Positions 31,785 through 41,011 of a stretch of 64,000 nt of DNA are shown piece by piece. This DNA is from Pseudomonas tohonis (lineage in GTDB: Bacteria; Pseudomonadota; Gammaproteobacteria; Pseudomonadales; Pseudomonadaceae). The position numbers and the translations under genes are program-made. Numbering within the stretch: position 1 is the first letter of the stretch; every line of letters begins with the position of its first letter. The notes under the pieces were generated by a model. The model was not told the origin of the DNA. It searched no databases and saw nothing but the letters and a program-made list of their open reading frames with translations. The stretch is taken from positions 4,776,001 to 4,840,000 of the forward strand of contig NZ_AP023189.1 in NCBI RefSeq assembly GCF_012767755.2. Direction: 5' to 3'.

Positions 31785-33695
31785 ATGCCCGATCACCTTC
31801 CGCCCGTTCTCGCCGGCCCCGTGCTGAGGCGGCTGGAGGCGCAGCGCGTGGTGCTGTGGCTGGTGGCCAGCCGCGAGCTGGCGCTGAGCCTGCACCTGGC
31901 CGTCGACGGCAACGCCCGCGATCACCGCCTCGATGGCGAGGCCTGCCAGGTGATACAGCTGGGACGGCACGCCTTCCTGCACCTGATCGACCTGCGCCTG
32001 GATACGCCCCTGCCCTGCGACCGGCAGATCGACTACGACCTGCGCTTCGAAGGCCAGGGCATCGCCCAGTGGGCGCCGCACCTGCTGTACGGCGAGGCGC
32101 AGCAGCCGGGCTTCGTGCTGCGCTCACGCATCGACCAGCTGCTCCACGGCTCCTGCCGCAAGCCCCATTACCCGGCGGCGGAGGGCCTGCTCTGCGCGGA
32201 TCGCCTGCTGGCGGCGGGTCCGACGGCGGAACAGCGCCCGGCGCTGTTGTTGCTCAGCGGCGACCAGGTCTACGCCGACGACGTGGCCGGGCCGATGCTG
32301 CGCGCCATCCATCAGCTGATCACCCGCCTCGGGCTGTTCGACGAGCGCCTGGACGGTGCCGTGGTCGACGACAGCCAGGCCCTCTACCGACACCCGGCCA
32401 GCTACTACCGGCGCGCCGACCTGCTGCCGGCGCTGGAGAGCAACGAGACGCTGCGCGAGCGCTTCTTCGGTGGCTCGAAGAAACCCATCTTCACCAGCAG
32501 CAACGCAGACAACCACCTGGTGACCCTGGCCGAGGTGCTGGCCATGTACCTGCTGGTGTGGTCACCGGTGCCCTGGATGCTGCTGGAGGCGGAAATGCCG
32601 TCGCTGCCGGCGGACAAAGTCGAGCGCTACCAGTTGGAGCGCCAGCGCCTGGAAGCCTTCCGCGGAGGCCTGCCGGGCGCGGCGCGGGTATTGGCCCACC
32701 TGCCGACGCTGATGATCTTCGATGACCACGACATCACCGACGACTGGAACCTCTCCGCCCAGTGGGAGCAGACCGCCTACGGCCACCCCTTCTCCAAGCG
32801 CATCATCGGCAATGCCCTGCTCGCCTACCTGCTCTGCCAGGGCTGGGGCAACGACCCGGACGCCTTCGCCCAGGTGCTGCCGAAGATCCAGGCGCTCACC
32901 ACCGGCGCGCAGGCGGACGGCCACCTCGACAGCCCGATGCTGGACGACCTGATCGACGAACTGCTGGCCTTCAACCACTGGCAATACACGCTGCCCACCA
33001 CGCCGGCGCTGGTGGTGCTGGACACCCGCACCCGTCGCTGGCGCAGCGAAATGAACCTCAAGCGGCCCTCCGGCCTGCTGGACTGGGAAGCGCTGAGCGA
33101 GCTGCAGCAGGAGCTGCTCGACCACCCGTCGGCCATCATCGTCTCGCCCGCGCCGGTGTTCGGCGTGAAGCTGATCGAGACGGTGCAGAAGGTCTTCAGC
33201 TGGTTCGGCCACCCATTGCTGGTGGACGCGGAGAACTGGATGGCCCATCGCGGCGCGGCCCAGGTGATCCTCAACATCTTCCGCCACTCGCGCACGCCGG
33301 GCAGCTACGTGATCCTCTCGGGGGACGTGCACTACTCCTTCGTCTACGAGGTGCTGATCCGCCACCGCAAGCAGGGCCCGCGCATCTGGCAGATCACCAG
33401 CAGCGGCGTGAAGAACGAGTTCCCCCGGCGCCTGCTGGACGTCTTCGACCGCCTCAACCGCTGGCTCTACTCGCCCCGTTCGCCGCTCAACTGGTTCACC
33501 AAGCGCCGGCGCATGCAGGTGGTGCCGCGCACCCCGGCCCACAGCAAGGCGGGCGAACGCCTGTGGAATTCGGCCGGCCTCGGCCAGGTGTTCTTCGATG
33601 CACAGGGCCGCCCGGCGCGCATCTTCCAGCTCAACGCCGACGGCAGCGAGGCCACCGAATTCATCGACGAGCGCGACGGCCCGGGCCGCGCCTGA
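31785..33695 (+). CDS. PhoD-like alkaline phosphatase family protein
   Basis: A protein of about 636 residues in the PhoD/metallophosphatase-like superfamily. Metal-binding segments are LLSGDQVYADDVAGP, MIFDDHDITDDWN and ILSGDVHYSF, arranged in the usual order over a long domain. An N-terminal beta-domain (about 1-110, starting LAGPVLRRLEAQRVVLWL) precedes it. No Sec or Tat signal is visible, so it probably acts in the cytoplasm, unlike secreted PhoD. The substrate is unknown; phosphodiesters are likely. Three in-frame ATGs are possible (31740-frame start, 31764, 31785); none has a good ribosome site, and I picked 31785 because it begins just before conserved sequence. Confidence 0.8.
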   Translation: MPDHLPPVLAGPVLRRLEAQRVVLWLVASRELALSLHLAVDGNARDHRLDGEACQVIQLGRHAFLHLIDLRLDTPLPCDRQIDYDLRFEGQGIAQWAPHLLYGEAQQPGFVLRSRIDQLLHGSCRKPHYPAAEGLLCADRLLAAGPTAEQRPALLLLSGDQVYADDVAGPMLRAIHQLITRLGLFDERLDGAVVDDSQALYRHPASYYRRADLLPALESNETLRERFFGGSKKPIFTSSNADNHLVTLAEVLAMYLLVWSPVPWMLLEAEMPSLPADKVERYQLERQRLEAFRGGLPGAARVLAHLPTLMIFDDHDITDDWNLSAQWEQTAYGHPFSKRIIGNALLAYLLCQGWGNDPDAFAQVLPKIQALTTGAQADGHLDSPMLDDLIDELLAFNHWQYTLPTTPALVVLDTRTRRWRSEMNLKRPSGLLDWEALSELQQELLDHPSAIIVSPAPVFGVKLIETVQKVFSWFGHPLLVDAENWMAHRGAAQVILNIFRHSRTPGSYVILSGDVHYSFVYEVLIRHRKQGPRIWQITSSGVKNEFPRRLLDVFDRLNRWLYSPRSPLNWFTKRRRMQVVPRTPAHSKAGERLWNSAGLGQVFFDAQGRPARIFQLNADGSEATEFIDERDGPGRA

Positions 33696-33705
33696 TCGCC
33701 TGTAG

Positions 33706-33723
33706 CCCGGGCTTCAGCCCGGG
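33706..33723. repeat. CCCGGGCTTCAGCCCGGG palindrome
   Basis: A perfect 8-bp inverted repeat with a TC loop, preceded by TGTAG, directly after the phosphatase gene. A near-identical palindrome (loop GA) is at 37343-37360. Confidence 0.7.
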
Positions 33724-33777
33724 GAAGTCCGCGGTTCAGGGAGGGCGGCCCTCAGGCAGGGCCCCGGGTCGACCTCC

Positions 33778-34629
33778 TCACTGCGTCCCGAACATCGCCG
33801 TCCAGTAGATGCCCGCATCGCTCTTGGGGTCCACCGCGTAGCCCGCGCCCAACTCGCGGTACTGCGGGTTCATCAGGTTGGCGCAATGGCCGGGGCTGGC
33901 CAGCCAGCCGTCGAGCACCTTGCGCGTGCTGTCCTGGCCGGCGGCGATGTTCTCGCCGATCAGCTGGCCGACATAGCCCGCCAGCTCGGCGCGGTCGCCG
34001 GGGGTGCGGCCGTCGCGGCCCTTGTGGTCGAAGTAGTTCTGGTTGGCCATGGAGCGTGCATGGCCCTCGGCGGCGGTGGCCAGGGTGGCGTTCCAGGCCA
34101 GCGGCGTGGTGGCGGCGAAGGCCTGGCCGCCGCACTGGCGGGGCTGGGCGCGTGCCGCGTTGATCTGCTCCAGCAGCGTCTGCCCTTCCTTCTCCCACTT
34201 GCCCAGGGCAGCGGCCAGCAGCGGCCGGGCGAGGACGATGCGCCAGTCGCGCTCCTCGCGGCTCACGCCGACGTCGACGAACTGCGGGTCGAGCAGCACG
34301 TGGCAGAAGCTCTCCTGCAGGGCCCCCATGGCGGACTTGGCGTCACGCGGGCCGGAGAGGCTGATGGCCTGCACGTTGACCATGGGGTAGGACGACTGCG
34401 CCAGCGCCTGTTGCAGGTCGCCGATGCTGCTGGCCGAAAGCACCAGGCGCGGGTCCGCCGCCAACGGCGGCAGCTCCAGGGACGCCTCGCCCGCGCAGCT
34501 CTGCACCTGGCTGCGGTACAGGTTGATCGATTCGACCAGTTGCGACTCCTCGCTGGCCGCAGCGTGGGTGGCCACGGCCACCCCGAACGCCAACGCCGCG
34601 AGCCGCGACACGCGATGCATGCCCCCCAT
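33778..34629 (-). CDS. Secreted CAP/SCP-domain protein
   Basis: A 283-residue exported protein. A signal peptide (about 1-27, ending THAAA-S) is followed by a first region with LVESINLYRSQVQSC and then a CAP domain (about 155-283) with HARSMANQNYFDHKG, GENIAAGQ and HCANLMNPQYRELGAGYA, the family's cavity motifs. The His-Glu pair is present. Bacterial CAP proteins are uncharacterised; proposed roles include cell-wall binding or lipid binding. GGAGG lies five bases before the ATG at 34629. The N-terminal half seems to be a second, diverged CAP-like unit, which is a visual guess. Confidence 0.82.
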   Translation of the reverse strand: MGGMHRVSRLAALAFGVAVATHAAASEESQLVESINLYRSQVQSCAGEASLELPPLAADPRLVLSASSIGDLQQALAQSSYPMVNVQAISLSGPRDAKSAMGALQESFCHVLLDPQFVDVGVSREERDWRIVLARPLLAAALGKWEKEGQTLLEQINAARAQPRQCGGQAFAATTPLAWNATLATAAEGHARSMANQNYFDHKGRDGRTPGDRAELAGYVGQLIGENIAAGQDSTRKVLDGWLASPGHCANLMNPQYRELGAGYAVDPKSDAGIYWTAMFGTQ

Positions 34630-34861
34630 GGAAACCTCCCTCACCTGATAGCGCTCGTGATGCGCGATTCCAATCCGTCCGGCGCAATGCGATATCACCC
34701 CTGGAGCGCCCCAGCCTGCTTGAACAGGCCGCCGGGACGCAAGGGCGTCAGGCCCGAATACCCCGGTTGGACAACCCCGGCGGGAAAATGTGCAGCACGA
34801 TGCCATCGTTCGGTACCTACGGCCATACGCAAGCACGCCGGCCTGTCGCTATGATCGATGC

Positions 34862-35263
34862 ATGACGCCATCCATCCCCCTGCGCAACCCCTGCCCGCCC
34901 GGCACCTGCATCTGCGAGCGCGACCAGTTGCTGGACGCGCCCGGCGCCGACCTACGCATCCTGCGCCTCACGCGCCAGGAAGAACTGCGCCTGCTCGACC
35001 GGCTGGAGAACATCACCAGCCTCGACGACCTCGGGCGGATGCAGCAGAAGATGTTCGAGCAGCTCGGCATCCGCCTGGCCATCGCCCCCGGCTTCAACGA
35101 GGTGCGCAGCGGGCGCGGCATCGAGATCGACATCGCCGAGCAGGCCGGCCTCTGCCGCAAGACCCGCCAGTCCATCCCCGCCGCCATCCGCCGCGGCCTG
35201 GAGAGGAACCCGGACGTCCTCTTCGCCCTGCTCAACGCCCACGACCTGCTAAGGGATGCGTGA
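34862..35263 (+). CDS. Conserved hypothetical protein with N-terminal Cys cluster
   Basis: A 133-residue soluble protein. Its N-terminus has CPPGTCICERDQLL, a cysteine-rich cap, followed by a mainly helical body (LRLTRQEELRLLDRLENI and QSIPAAIRRGLERNPDVLFALLNAHDLL). Similar proteins occur in pseudomonads as far as I recall; function unknown. Iron-sulfur or metal binding through the Cys residues is possible. It is convergent with the small gene downstream, separated by three bases. Confidence 0.65.
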   Translation: MTPSIPLRNPCPPGTCICERDQLLDAPGADLRILRLTRQEELRLLDRLENITSLDDLGRMQQKMFEQLGIRLAIAPGFNEVRSGRGIEIDIAEQAGLCRKTRQSIPAAIRRGLERNPDVLFALLNAHDLLRDA

Positions 35264-35266
35264 GGC

Positions 35267-35611
35267 TCACGCCGGCACGAACGGCTCCACCGAAACCACC
35301 TGGTAGTCATAGCGCTCGCCGCGCTCGTTGCGGACCAGCGCCTCGCCGGGGACGATGCGGCGGCCGTAGAGGTCGATCAGGGTGCGGGTGTCGTCCAGGG
35401 CGCCCCAGTCCATCAGCGCCTCGGTCTCGGAGTATTCCTCCAGCACGAAGGGGTAGCGCACGTACATGCGGTCTTCGTCGTCGTAGTCCTTCACGTAGCC
35501 GAAGGCTTCGACGGTCGTCGCGATGCTCATGTCATCGGCCTGGAGGGCGACGATCACCAGGGTCTGTCTTTCGTCTTCCGCCCATTGGGCGACGATGCGT
35601 ACGGGTTTCAT
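35267..35611 (-). CDS. Conserved hypothetical protein
   Basis: A 114-residue acidic protein, soluble, starting MKPVRIVAQWAEDERQTLV and rich in Asp/Glu/Tyr. No known motif. It follows the truncated haemoglobin gene on the same strand with a 69-base gap and may be in its operon. Confidence 0.6.
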   Translation of the reverse strand: MKPVRIVAQWAEDERQTLVIVALQADDMSIATTVEAFGYVKDYDDEDRMYVRYPFVLEEYSETEALMDWGALDDTRTLIDLYGRRIVPGEALVRNERGERYDYQVVSVEPFVPA

Positions 35612-35680
35612 GGGGACCTCGATGGGTAATGGCCAGGGCGGCCGGGGAAGTATGGATGGCGGCGGATGACGGGCAAGCCG

Positions 35681-36097
35681 TCAGCCGTGGCGGTTGCGGC
35701 TGGCCTGCACCACGCGCCCGGCGGGGATGCGCAGCTGGGCCAGCAGGTAGTCGGCGAATTCGCTGGAGTAGCCCTGCAGCGCGATCGCCCGCTCCATGCA
35801 CAGCAGCCAGGCGGCGCTGCGGGCTTCGTCGATCGGCCATTGGGCGTGGAAGGCGGGGATGGCGATGGAGCCGTACTTCTCGCTGAACAGGCGCGGGCCG
35901 CCGAGCCAGCCGCTGAGGAAGCTGGCGAGCTTGTCCCGCGACAGTTCCAGGCTCTCCGGGTGCATGCCGCGCAGGTCGCGGGCTTCCGGCAGTTCATCCA
36001 TCAGCCGGTAGAAGTCGTCGACCAGGCGACGCAGGCCGTCGATGCCGCCGGCGGCCTGGTAGGAGGCATCGCCGACGCCGAAGGGTGGGTTGCTCAA
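35681..36097 (-). CDS. Group II truncated haemoglobin
   Basis: A 138-residue 2-on-2 globin. The recognisable blocks are YQAAGGIDGLRRLVDDFYRLMDELPEA (helices A/B with Phe-Tyr), LHGMHPESLELSRDKLASFLSGWLGGP (E helix with GGP) and FHAQWPIDEARSAAWLLCM containing the F-helix region with the proximal position. Group II globins bind O2 or NO and are linked to nitrosative or oxygen stress. In place of the expected proximal His I see 'FHAQWPI', so the haem ligand should be checked. The start is TTG at 36097 with GAGGAG eight bases upstream. Confidence 0.75.
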   Translation of the reverse strand: MSNPPFGVGDASYQAAGGIDGLRRLVDDFYRLMDELPEARDLRGMHPESLELSRDKLASFLSGWLGGPRLFSEKYGSIAIPAFHAQWPIDEARSAAWLLCMERAIALQGYSSEFADYLLAQLRIPAGRVVQASRNRHG

Positions 36098-36252
36098 GGC
36101 TCGGGCTCCTCGAAAAAGGCGGCATTGTAGCGACCGCCCCCGCCACTGCCGAGGCCCGCCTCGCGCGCCCGATGGTCGCAGCCACGAGCGCCCCATTGAA
36201 CCGCACCCCATCGCGCATTACCGTCCCCTCTTCCACGTCACGGGGACCCACC

Positions 36253-36669
36253 ATGCACATCGGCGAACTCGCCCGGCGCACAGGCGCCAGCGCCAAGGCC
36301 ATCCGCCTCTATGAAGAGCAGGGCCTGCTCGGCCCGGTGCCGCGCCAGGGCGTCTACCGCCTCTATGGCGAGCGTCACCTGCAGCAGGTGCTGCTGATCC
36401 GCCAGGCGCAGTCGGTGGGCTTCCGCCTGGCCGAACTGCATCCGCTGCTGGCCGGTGGCGCCGAGCCCGACTGGCCCGAGCTGTACCAGCGCCTGCTGGA
36501 CAAACGTGCCGCCCTGCGCGCGGAGATCCGCCGCCTGCAACGCCTGGATGCGCAGCTGGGCCGCATAGGCGAGGAAATCCACGCCTGCATCGCCGGCCAG
36601 CCCCCGGCCGACGAGGCCCTTTGCGCCGCCGATCCCGCCGAGCGCAGCGTCCTGTTGCAACGGGCTTGA
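36253..36669 (+). CDS. MerR-family transcriptional regulator
   Basis: A 138-residue MerR-type regulator with the N-terminal winged helix IGELARRTGASAKAIRLYEEQGLLGP (about 3-28) and a coiled-coil dimerisation helix (about 75-110). A C-terminal Cys near residue 129 and another at 119 could sense a metal or redox signal. It lies directly upstream of and in line with a flavodoxin-fold oxidoreductase gene (58 bases), which is probably its target. The MerR operator would lie in that gap or upstream. The ATG at 36253 follows GGGGA. Confidence 0.85.
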   Translation: MHIGELARRTGASAKAIRLYEEQGLLGPVPRQGVYRLYGERHLQQVLLIRQAQSVGFRLAELHPLLAGGAEPDWPELYQRLLDKRAALRAEIRRLQRLDAQLGRIGEEIHACIAGQPPADEALCAADPAERSVLLQRA

Positions 36670-36727
36670 CTCTGCCCCTTGGGGCAGACGCCAGACTGCC
36701 GCCTTTCCTTCTGCAGGCAGGTGGCCC

Positions 36728-37309
36728 ATGGCAACGAAACGCGTCCTGGTGGTACTCGGACATCCCTCCGGCGACAGCTATTGCGCGGCACTGGCGCAGG
36801 CCTATGCACAGGCCGCGCAGGCGGCCGGGCATGACGTGCGCACGCTGCACCTGCACCAGCTGGACTTCGACCCCATCCTCCACGAGGGCTACCGGCGCAT
36901 CCAGCCGCTGGAGCCGGACCTGCTGCAGGCCCAGGAGGCGATCACCTGGGCCGAGCACCTGTGCTTCGCCTACCCCATCTGGTGGGGCGGCGTGCCGGCG
37001 CTGTTCAAGGGCTTTCTCGACCGCATCCTGCTGCCGGGCTTCGCCTTCGCCTACCGCGACGGCAACCCCTTCCCCGCGCGGCTGCTCAAGGGGCGCTCGG
37101 CGCATCAGCTGGTCAGCCTCGACACCCCGCCCTGGTACTTCCGCTGGGTCTACCGGGCGCCGGGGCTGAACCAGATGGAGCGCACCACGCTGAAGTTCTG
37201 CGGCATCGCCCCGGTGCGCACCCTGGCGCTGGGGCCGATCAGGGGCGCCAGCGAGCGACGCCTGGCCGGCTGGCTGGACGATGCGCGCCAGCTGGCGGGG
37301 CGGATCTGA
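36728..37309 (+). CDS. Flavodoxin-fold NAD(P)H oxidoreductase
   Basis: A 193-residue FMN protein of the NQO1/KefF/YwrO family: VLVVLGHPSGDSYCAALAQAY for FMN binding, CFAYPIWWGGVPALFKGFLDRILLPGFAF for the quinone/FMN pocket, and WYFRWVYRAPG. It would reduce quinones or nitro compounds. It is compact and lacks the extension of the paralogue at 29529-30308. Position behind the MerR gene suggests induction by an electrophile or metal. GCAGGTGG stands before the ATG at 36728. Confidence 0.87.
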   Translation: MATKRVLVVLGHPSGDSYCAALAQAYAQAAQAAGHDVRTLHLHQLDFDPILHEGYRRIQPLEPDLLQAQEAITWAEHLCFAYPIWWGGVPALFKGFLDRILLPGFAFAYRDGNPFPARLLKGRSAHQLVSLDTPPWYFRWVYRAPGLNQMERTTLKFCGIAPVRTLALGPIRGASERRLAGWLDDARQLAGRI

Positions 37310-37342
37310 GCGGCAGGCGTACCCGGCACAAGCCCTGAGGGT

Positions 37343-37360
37343 CCCGGGCTGAAGCCCGGG
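37343..37360. repeat. CCCGGGCTGAAGCCCGGG palindrome
   Basis: Inverted repeat in the gap after the oxidoreductase gene, nearly identical to that at 33706-33723. Confidence 0.65.
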
Positions 37361-37424
37361 CCAGGGCGCGGGGCGAGGAAAGCGTCTATACCCAAGTACC
37401 GCTCCCTCAACCCACGGAGGCAAC

Positions 37425-38213
<789 letters not shown>

Positions 38214-38354
38214 GCCTCGCGATATGGGTGCCGGGGGTGCGACCCCGCCGACCGGCGCCGCAACTGGCAGGCGAACCCGAGTGCCCGGTAGAATCGCCCA
38301 CCTGTCACGAGCGGGCACCGGCCCGCTCCCCGTGCAACCTGCGAGAGAACCGCC

Positions 38355-39056
38355 ATGGGCGCCCAGTGGAAAGCCAAACCCAAAGAAGCCGCCGCCAACG
38401 CCCGAGGAAAGATCTTCGGCAAGCTGGTGAAGGAAATCATGATCGCCGCGCGCAACGGCGCCGACCCGGACATGAACCCCAAGCTGCGCCTCGCCGTGCA
38501 CCAGGCCAAGAAGGCCTCGATGCCCAAGGACACCCTGGAGCGCGCCATCAAGAAAGGCGCCGGCCTCACCGGTGAAGTGGTCAACTACGAGCGCACCCTC
38601 TACGAAGGCTTCGCCCCGCACCGCGTGCCGGTGATCGTCGAGTGCCTGACCGACAACCTCAACCGCACCGTCGCCGAGATCCGCGTGCTGTTCCGCAAGG
38701 GCCAGCTGGGCACTTCCGGCTCCGTGTCCTGGGACTTCGACCACCTGGGCATGATCGAGGCCGAGCCGAACGGCGCCGATGCCGACCCGGAACTGGCCGC
38801 CATCGAAGCCGGCGCCCAGGATTTCGAAGCCGGTGACGAAGGCAGCACCTTCTACACCGACCCCACCGACCTGGACGCCGTGTGCAAGGCGCTGCCGGAG
38901 TTCGGCTTCACCGTGGCCTCGGCCAACCTCGGCTACAAGGCGAAGAACCCGGTCGCCCTGTCCGGTGCCGAGCTGGAAGAAGTCGAAGCCTTCCTCGACG
39001 CCCTCGACAACCACGACGACGTGCAGAACATCTACGTCGGCCTGCAGGCCAACTGA
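38355..39056 (+). CDS. YebC/PmpR-family protein (YeeN-like)
   Basis: A 233-residue member of the YebC/PmpR family. The N-terminal helical domain opens [21 protein letters not shown] instead of the AGHSKW start of classical YebC, as in the YeeN branch. Domains II-III have [19 protein letters not shown] and [12 protein letters not shown]. Family members bind DNA as regulators or, in recent work, relieve ribosome stalling at poly-proline tracts; which applies here is unknown. GAGAGAACC precedes the ATG at 38355. A small gene follows four bases downstream. Confidence 0.88.
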   Translation: MGAQWKAKPKEAAANARGKIFGKLVKEIMIAARNGADPDMNPKLRLAVHQAKKASMPKDTLERAIKKGAGLTGEVVNYERTLYEGFAPHRVPVIVECLTDNLNRTVAEIRVLFRKGQLGTSGSVSWDFDHLGMIEAEPNGADADPELAAIEAGAQDFEAGDEGSTFYTDPTDLDAVCKALPEFGFTVASANLGYKAKNPVALSGAELEEVEAFLDALDNHDDVQNIYVGLQAN

Positions 39057-39060
39057 GCCC

Positions 39061-39285
39061 ATGGGCCGCGAACGCTTCCACCAGGACAACGCCGAACGCG
39101 CCCTCGCCGACGCGCTGCGCCTGCTGGAGCAGCGCGCGGTCCTCGGCCCGCGCTGGCTGGCCTGGGTCGCCACCGAGCTCTACCAGCTCAAGCCCCCGGA
39201 ATACGCCGCCATGGTCCGCCGCGAGCTGGAACGCCTCAGCACCGCCCAGCGCCTGTTCGAGGAGCAGGCGCAGAGCGTGCACTGA
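39061..39285 (+). CDS. Small conserved-looking hypothetical protein
   Basis: A 74-residue helical, charged protein (MGRERFHQDN...; REELERL-type C-terminus) that starts four bases after the YebC-like stop. The tight spacing suggests co-transcription. No domain is recognised. Confidence 0.5.
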   Translation: MGRERFHQDNAERALADALRLLEQRAVLGPRWLAWVATELYQLKPPEYAAMVRRELERLSTAQRLFEEQAQSVH

Positions 39286-39316
39286 GCGGCTGCTCGGCCC
39301 TTTCGCCCTTCCCTTT

Positions 39317-39399
39317 AGTGGATCCCCGCGTTCGCGAGGATGACGGGGTGCGGGGAAGCCCGAACCATTCCGTCACCCCCGCGCACGCGGGGGGCCACT
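39317..39399. repeat. Inverted pair of GGATCCCCGCG/CGTCACCCCCGCG elements
   Basis: The left arm (39317-39346, AGTGGATCCCCGCGTTCG...) and right arm (39370-39399, ...CGCGGGGGGCCACT) are inverted copies. Related single copies sit at 1912-1942 and 31482-31510. Confidence 0.65.
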
Positions 39400-39419
39400 G
39401 AACAACCACGCGCCCATGA

Positions 39420-39443
39420 AAAAAGGGGCCGAAGCCCCTTTTC
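39420..39443 (-). terminator. Terminator after the TolC-like gene
   Basis: AAAAGGGGC/GCCCCTTTT with a short CGAA loop; on the minus strand it ends in a T-run. It can act in both directions and would close both the minus-strand secretion locus and the plus-strand YebC-like operon. Confidence 0.85.
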
Positions 39444-39458
39444 CCAGCGAACCGCGCG

Positions 39459-40961
39459 TTACTTCGCAGTGCCGATATCGCCGTTTTCCCAACGCGATTC
39501 GCTGTTGGCCAGCGCCCCGGCGATGGTGGACAGGTTGGCGTCCGGCAGCGCGTCCGGCAGCGGGTCGACACCGGCGCTGATGAACAGCTGGCTGTAGGCG
39601 TTGCGCAGGTCGGCATAGGACAGGTCGCGCTTGAGCTGCGCCTGCAGGGTGTTCAGCTCGCCCTGGATCAACTCCAGCTCACCGATGCTCTGGGTGCTGT
39701 AGCGATTGCGCAGTTGCTCGGCGATCTGCCCGTCCAGGTCGGCCAGTTGCTGGCTGGTCTGGAACTGGCGCTGGGCCTCGTGGAAGTTGGCGTTGGCCAC
39801 GTACAGCTGGGCCAGCACCGCCATGGACATCGCCTGGCGACGGGCTGCCGCCACGTTCTCGCCGGCCTTGGCGACGTCGATGGCCGCTGGCGCCGAAAGC
39901 ACGTTGAACAGGTTCCAGGTCACCTTAACGCCGTAGTCGGCCCAGCTCTGGTTCACCAGGAAGCTGTTGCTGTCGTAGTGGCCGCCAGCGGAGAACTCAA
40001 GGCCGGGCAGCAGGCGCAGCATGGCCTTGCGGGTTTCGGCGGCGCTGATGCGTGCCTGGTAGTCCTGCTCGCGCAGCTCGGGGCGGCTGGCCAGGGCCTG
40101 CTGCTCCAGCTGGGTGAAGTCGACCTTGAGCTCGGGCACGTTGTAGGTGTCGGTGGAGGCGAGCTGGTAGTCGGTGTTCAACGGCAGGTTGATCAGCGCG
40201 GCCAGCTCGGTCTTGGCCAGGGTCAGGGCGCGGCGCTGCTCTTCCAGCTGGCGGGTGGCCTCGATCAGCGCGCGCTGGTAGCTGAGCACCTGCACGGTGT
40301 CGCCGATGCGCTGGCGGCTCATGTCGCGGCTGTCGGTACGGGCCTTGTCGACGCGGCTCATCAGGCTGTCGATCTGCTTGAGCAGGCGTTCGGCGGCCAC
40401 GGCGCGCCAGTAGGCGGAGCGCACGTCCTGGGTGATGGTGTGGATGACCTTGCGGCGGCGCTCTTCGACGATCAGGCGCTGGTCGGCCTGCTGCTTGGCG
40501 CTCATGTAGCTGACGCCGAAGTCGAGCACGTTCCACACCATGGTCAGGTCAGCCACGCCACGGTCGCGGTCCTGGGAGGTCGAGGGTTCCAGCGACTGGG
40601 TGCCGGTCTCGATGCTCTGGCTGCTGGAGGCGCTGACGTTGTTGCGCCCCGCATAGCCGGCGGACAGCGCCATGCGCGGCAGCATGTCGAAGCTGGCCAG
40701 GTCGATCTGGCGCTCGGCCATGGCCTGCTCCATCACCTTCAGGCGCGCCTCGAGGTTGTACTTCACGGCGCGGGCCATGGCCTGGTGCAGGGTCAGCGGG
40801 CCGGACAAGGGCTCCTGGCCCTTGAACATGGCCTGCAGGTCGGTGCGGGCGCGCTCCTCGCTCACGCTCTTGTCGATGGGCTGCGTCGTCACGGCGCAGC
40901 CGCTGATTGCCAATGCCAGCAGGCTGGCGGCGAATACCTTGTACTTGTTGTGGTTGGTCAT
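39459..40961 (-). CDS. TolC-family outer membrane factor
   Basis: A 500-residue outer-membrane channel protein of the TolC/OprM superfamily. A lipoprotein-type signal (LALAISGCAVTT, Cys at about 22) is followed by two repeats rich in alpha-helix, each with the 'A...N..L' start pattern (LTLHQAMARAVKYNLEARL and LEQQALASRPELREQDYQARISAAE). It would form the trimeric outer-membrane duct for the exporter encoded upstream. It is the last gene of the locus, 50 bases after the giant adhesin gene, and is followed by a terminator. Start chosen at 40961, the ATG with a GGATG-type site just upstream. Confidence 0.88.
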   Translation of the reverse strand: MTNHNKYKVFAASLLALAISGCAVTTQPIDKSVSEERARTDLQAMFKGQEPLSGPLTLHQAMARAVKYNLEARLKVMEQAMAERQIDLASFDMLPRMALSAGYAGRNNVSASSSQSIETGTQSLEPSTSQDRDRGVADLTMVWNVLDFGVSYMSAKQQADQRLIVEERRRKVIHTITQDVRSAYWRAVAAERLLKQIDSLMSRVDKARTDSRDMSRQRIGDTVQVLSYQRALIEATRQLEEQRRALTLAKTELAALINLPLNTDYQLASTDTYNVPELKVDFTQLEQQALASRPELREQDYQARISAAETRKAMLRLLPGLEFSAGGHYDSNSFLVNQSWADYGVKVTWNLFNVLSAPAAIDVAKAGENVAAARRQAMSMAVLAQLYVANANFHEAQRQFQTSQQLADLDGQIAEQLRNRYSTQSIGELELIQGELNTLQAQLKRDLSYADLRNAYSQLFISAGVDPLPDALPDANLSTIAGALANSESRWENGDIGTAK

Positions 40962-41011
40962 CCTTGTGCCGCCCCCTGGTACGGCTGGTAATTGGATTTC
41001 CCTGACTCGGT

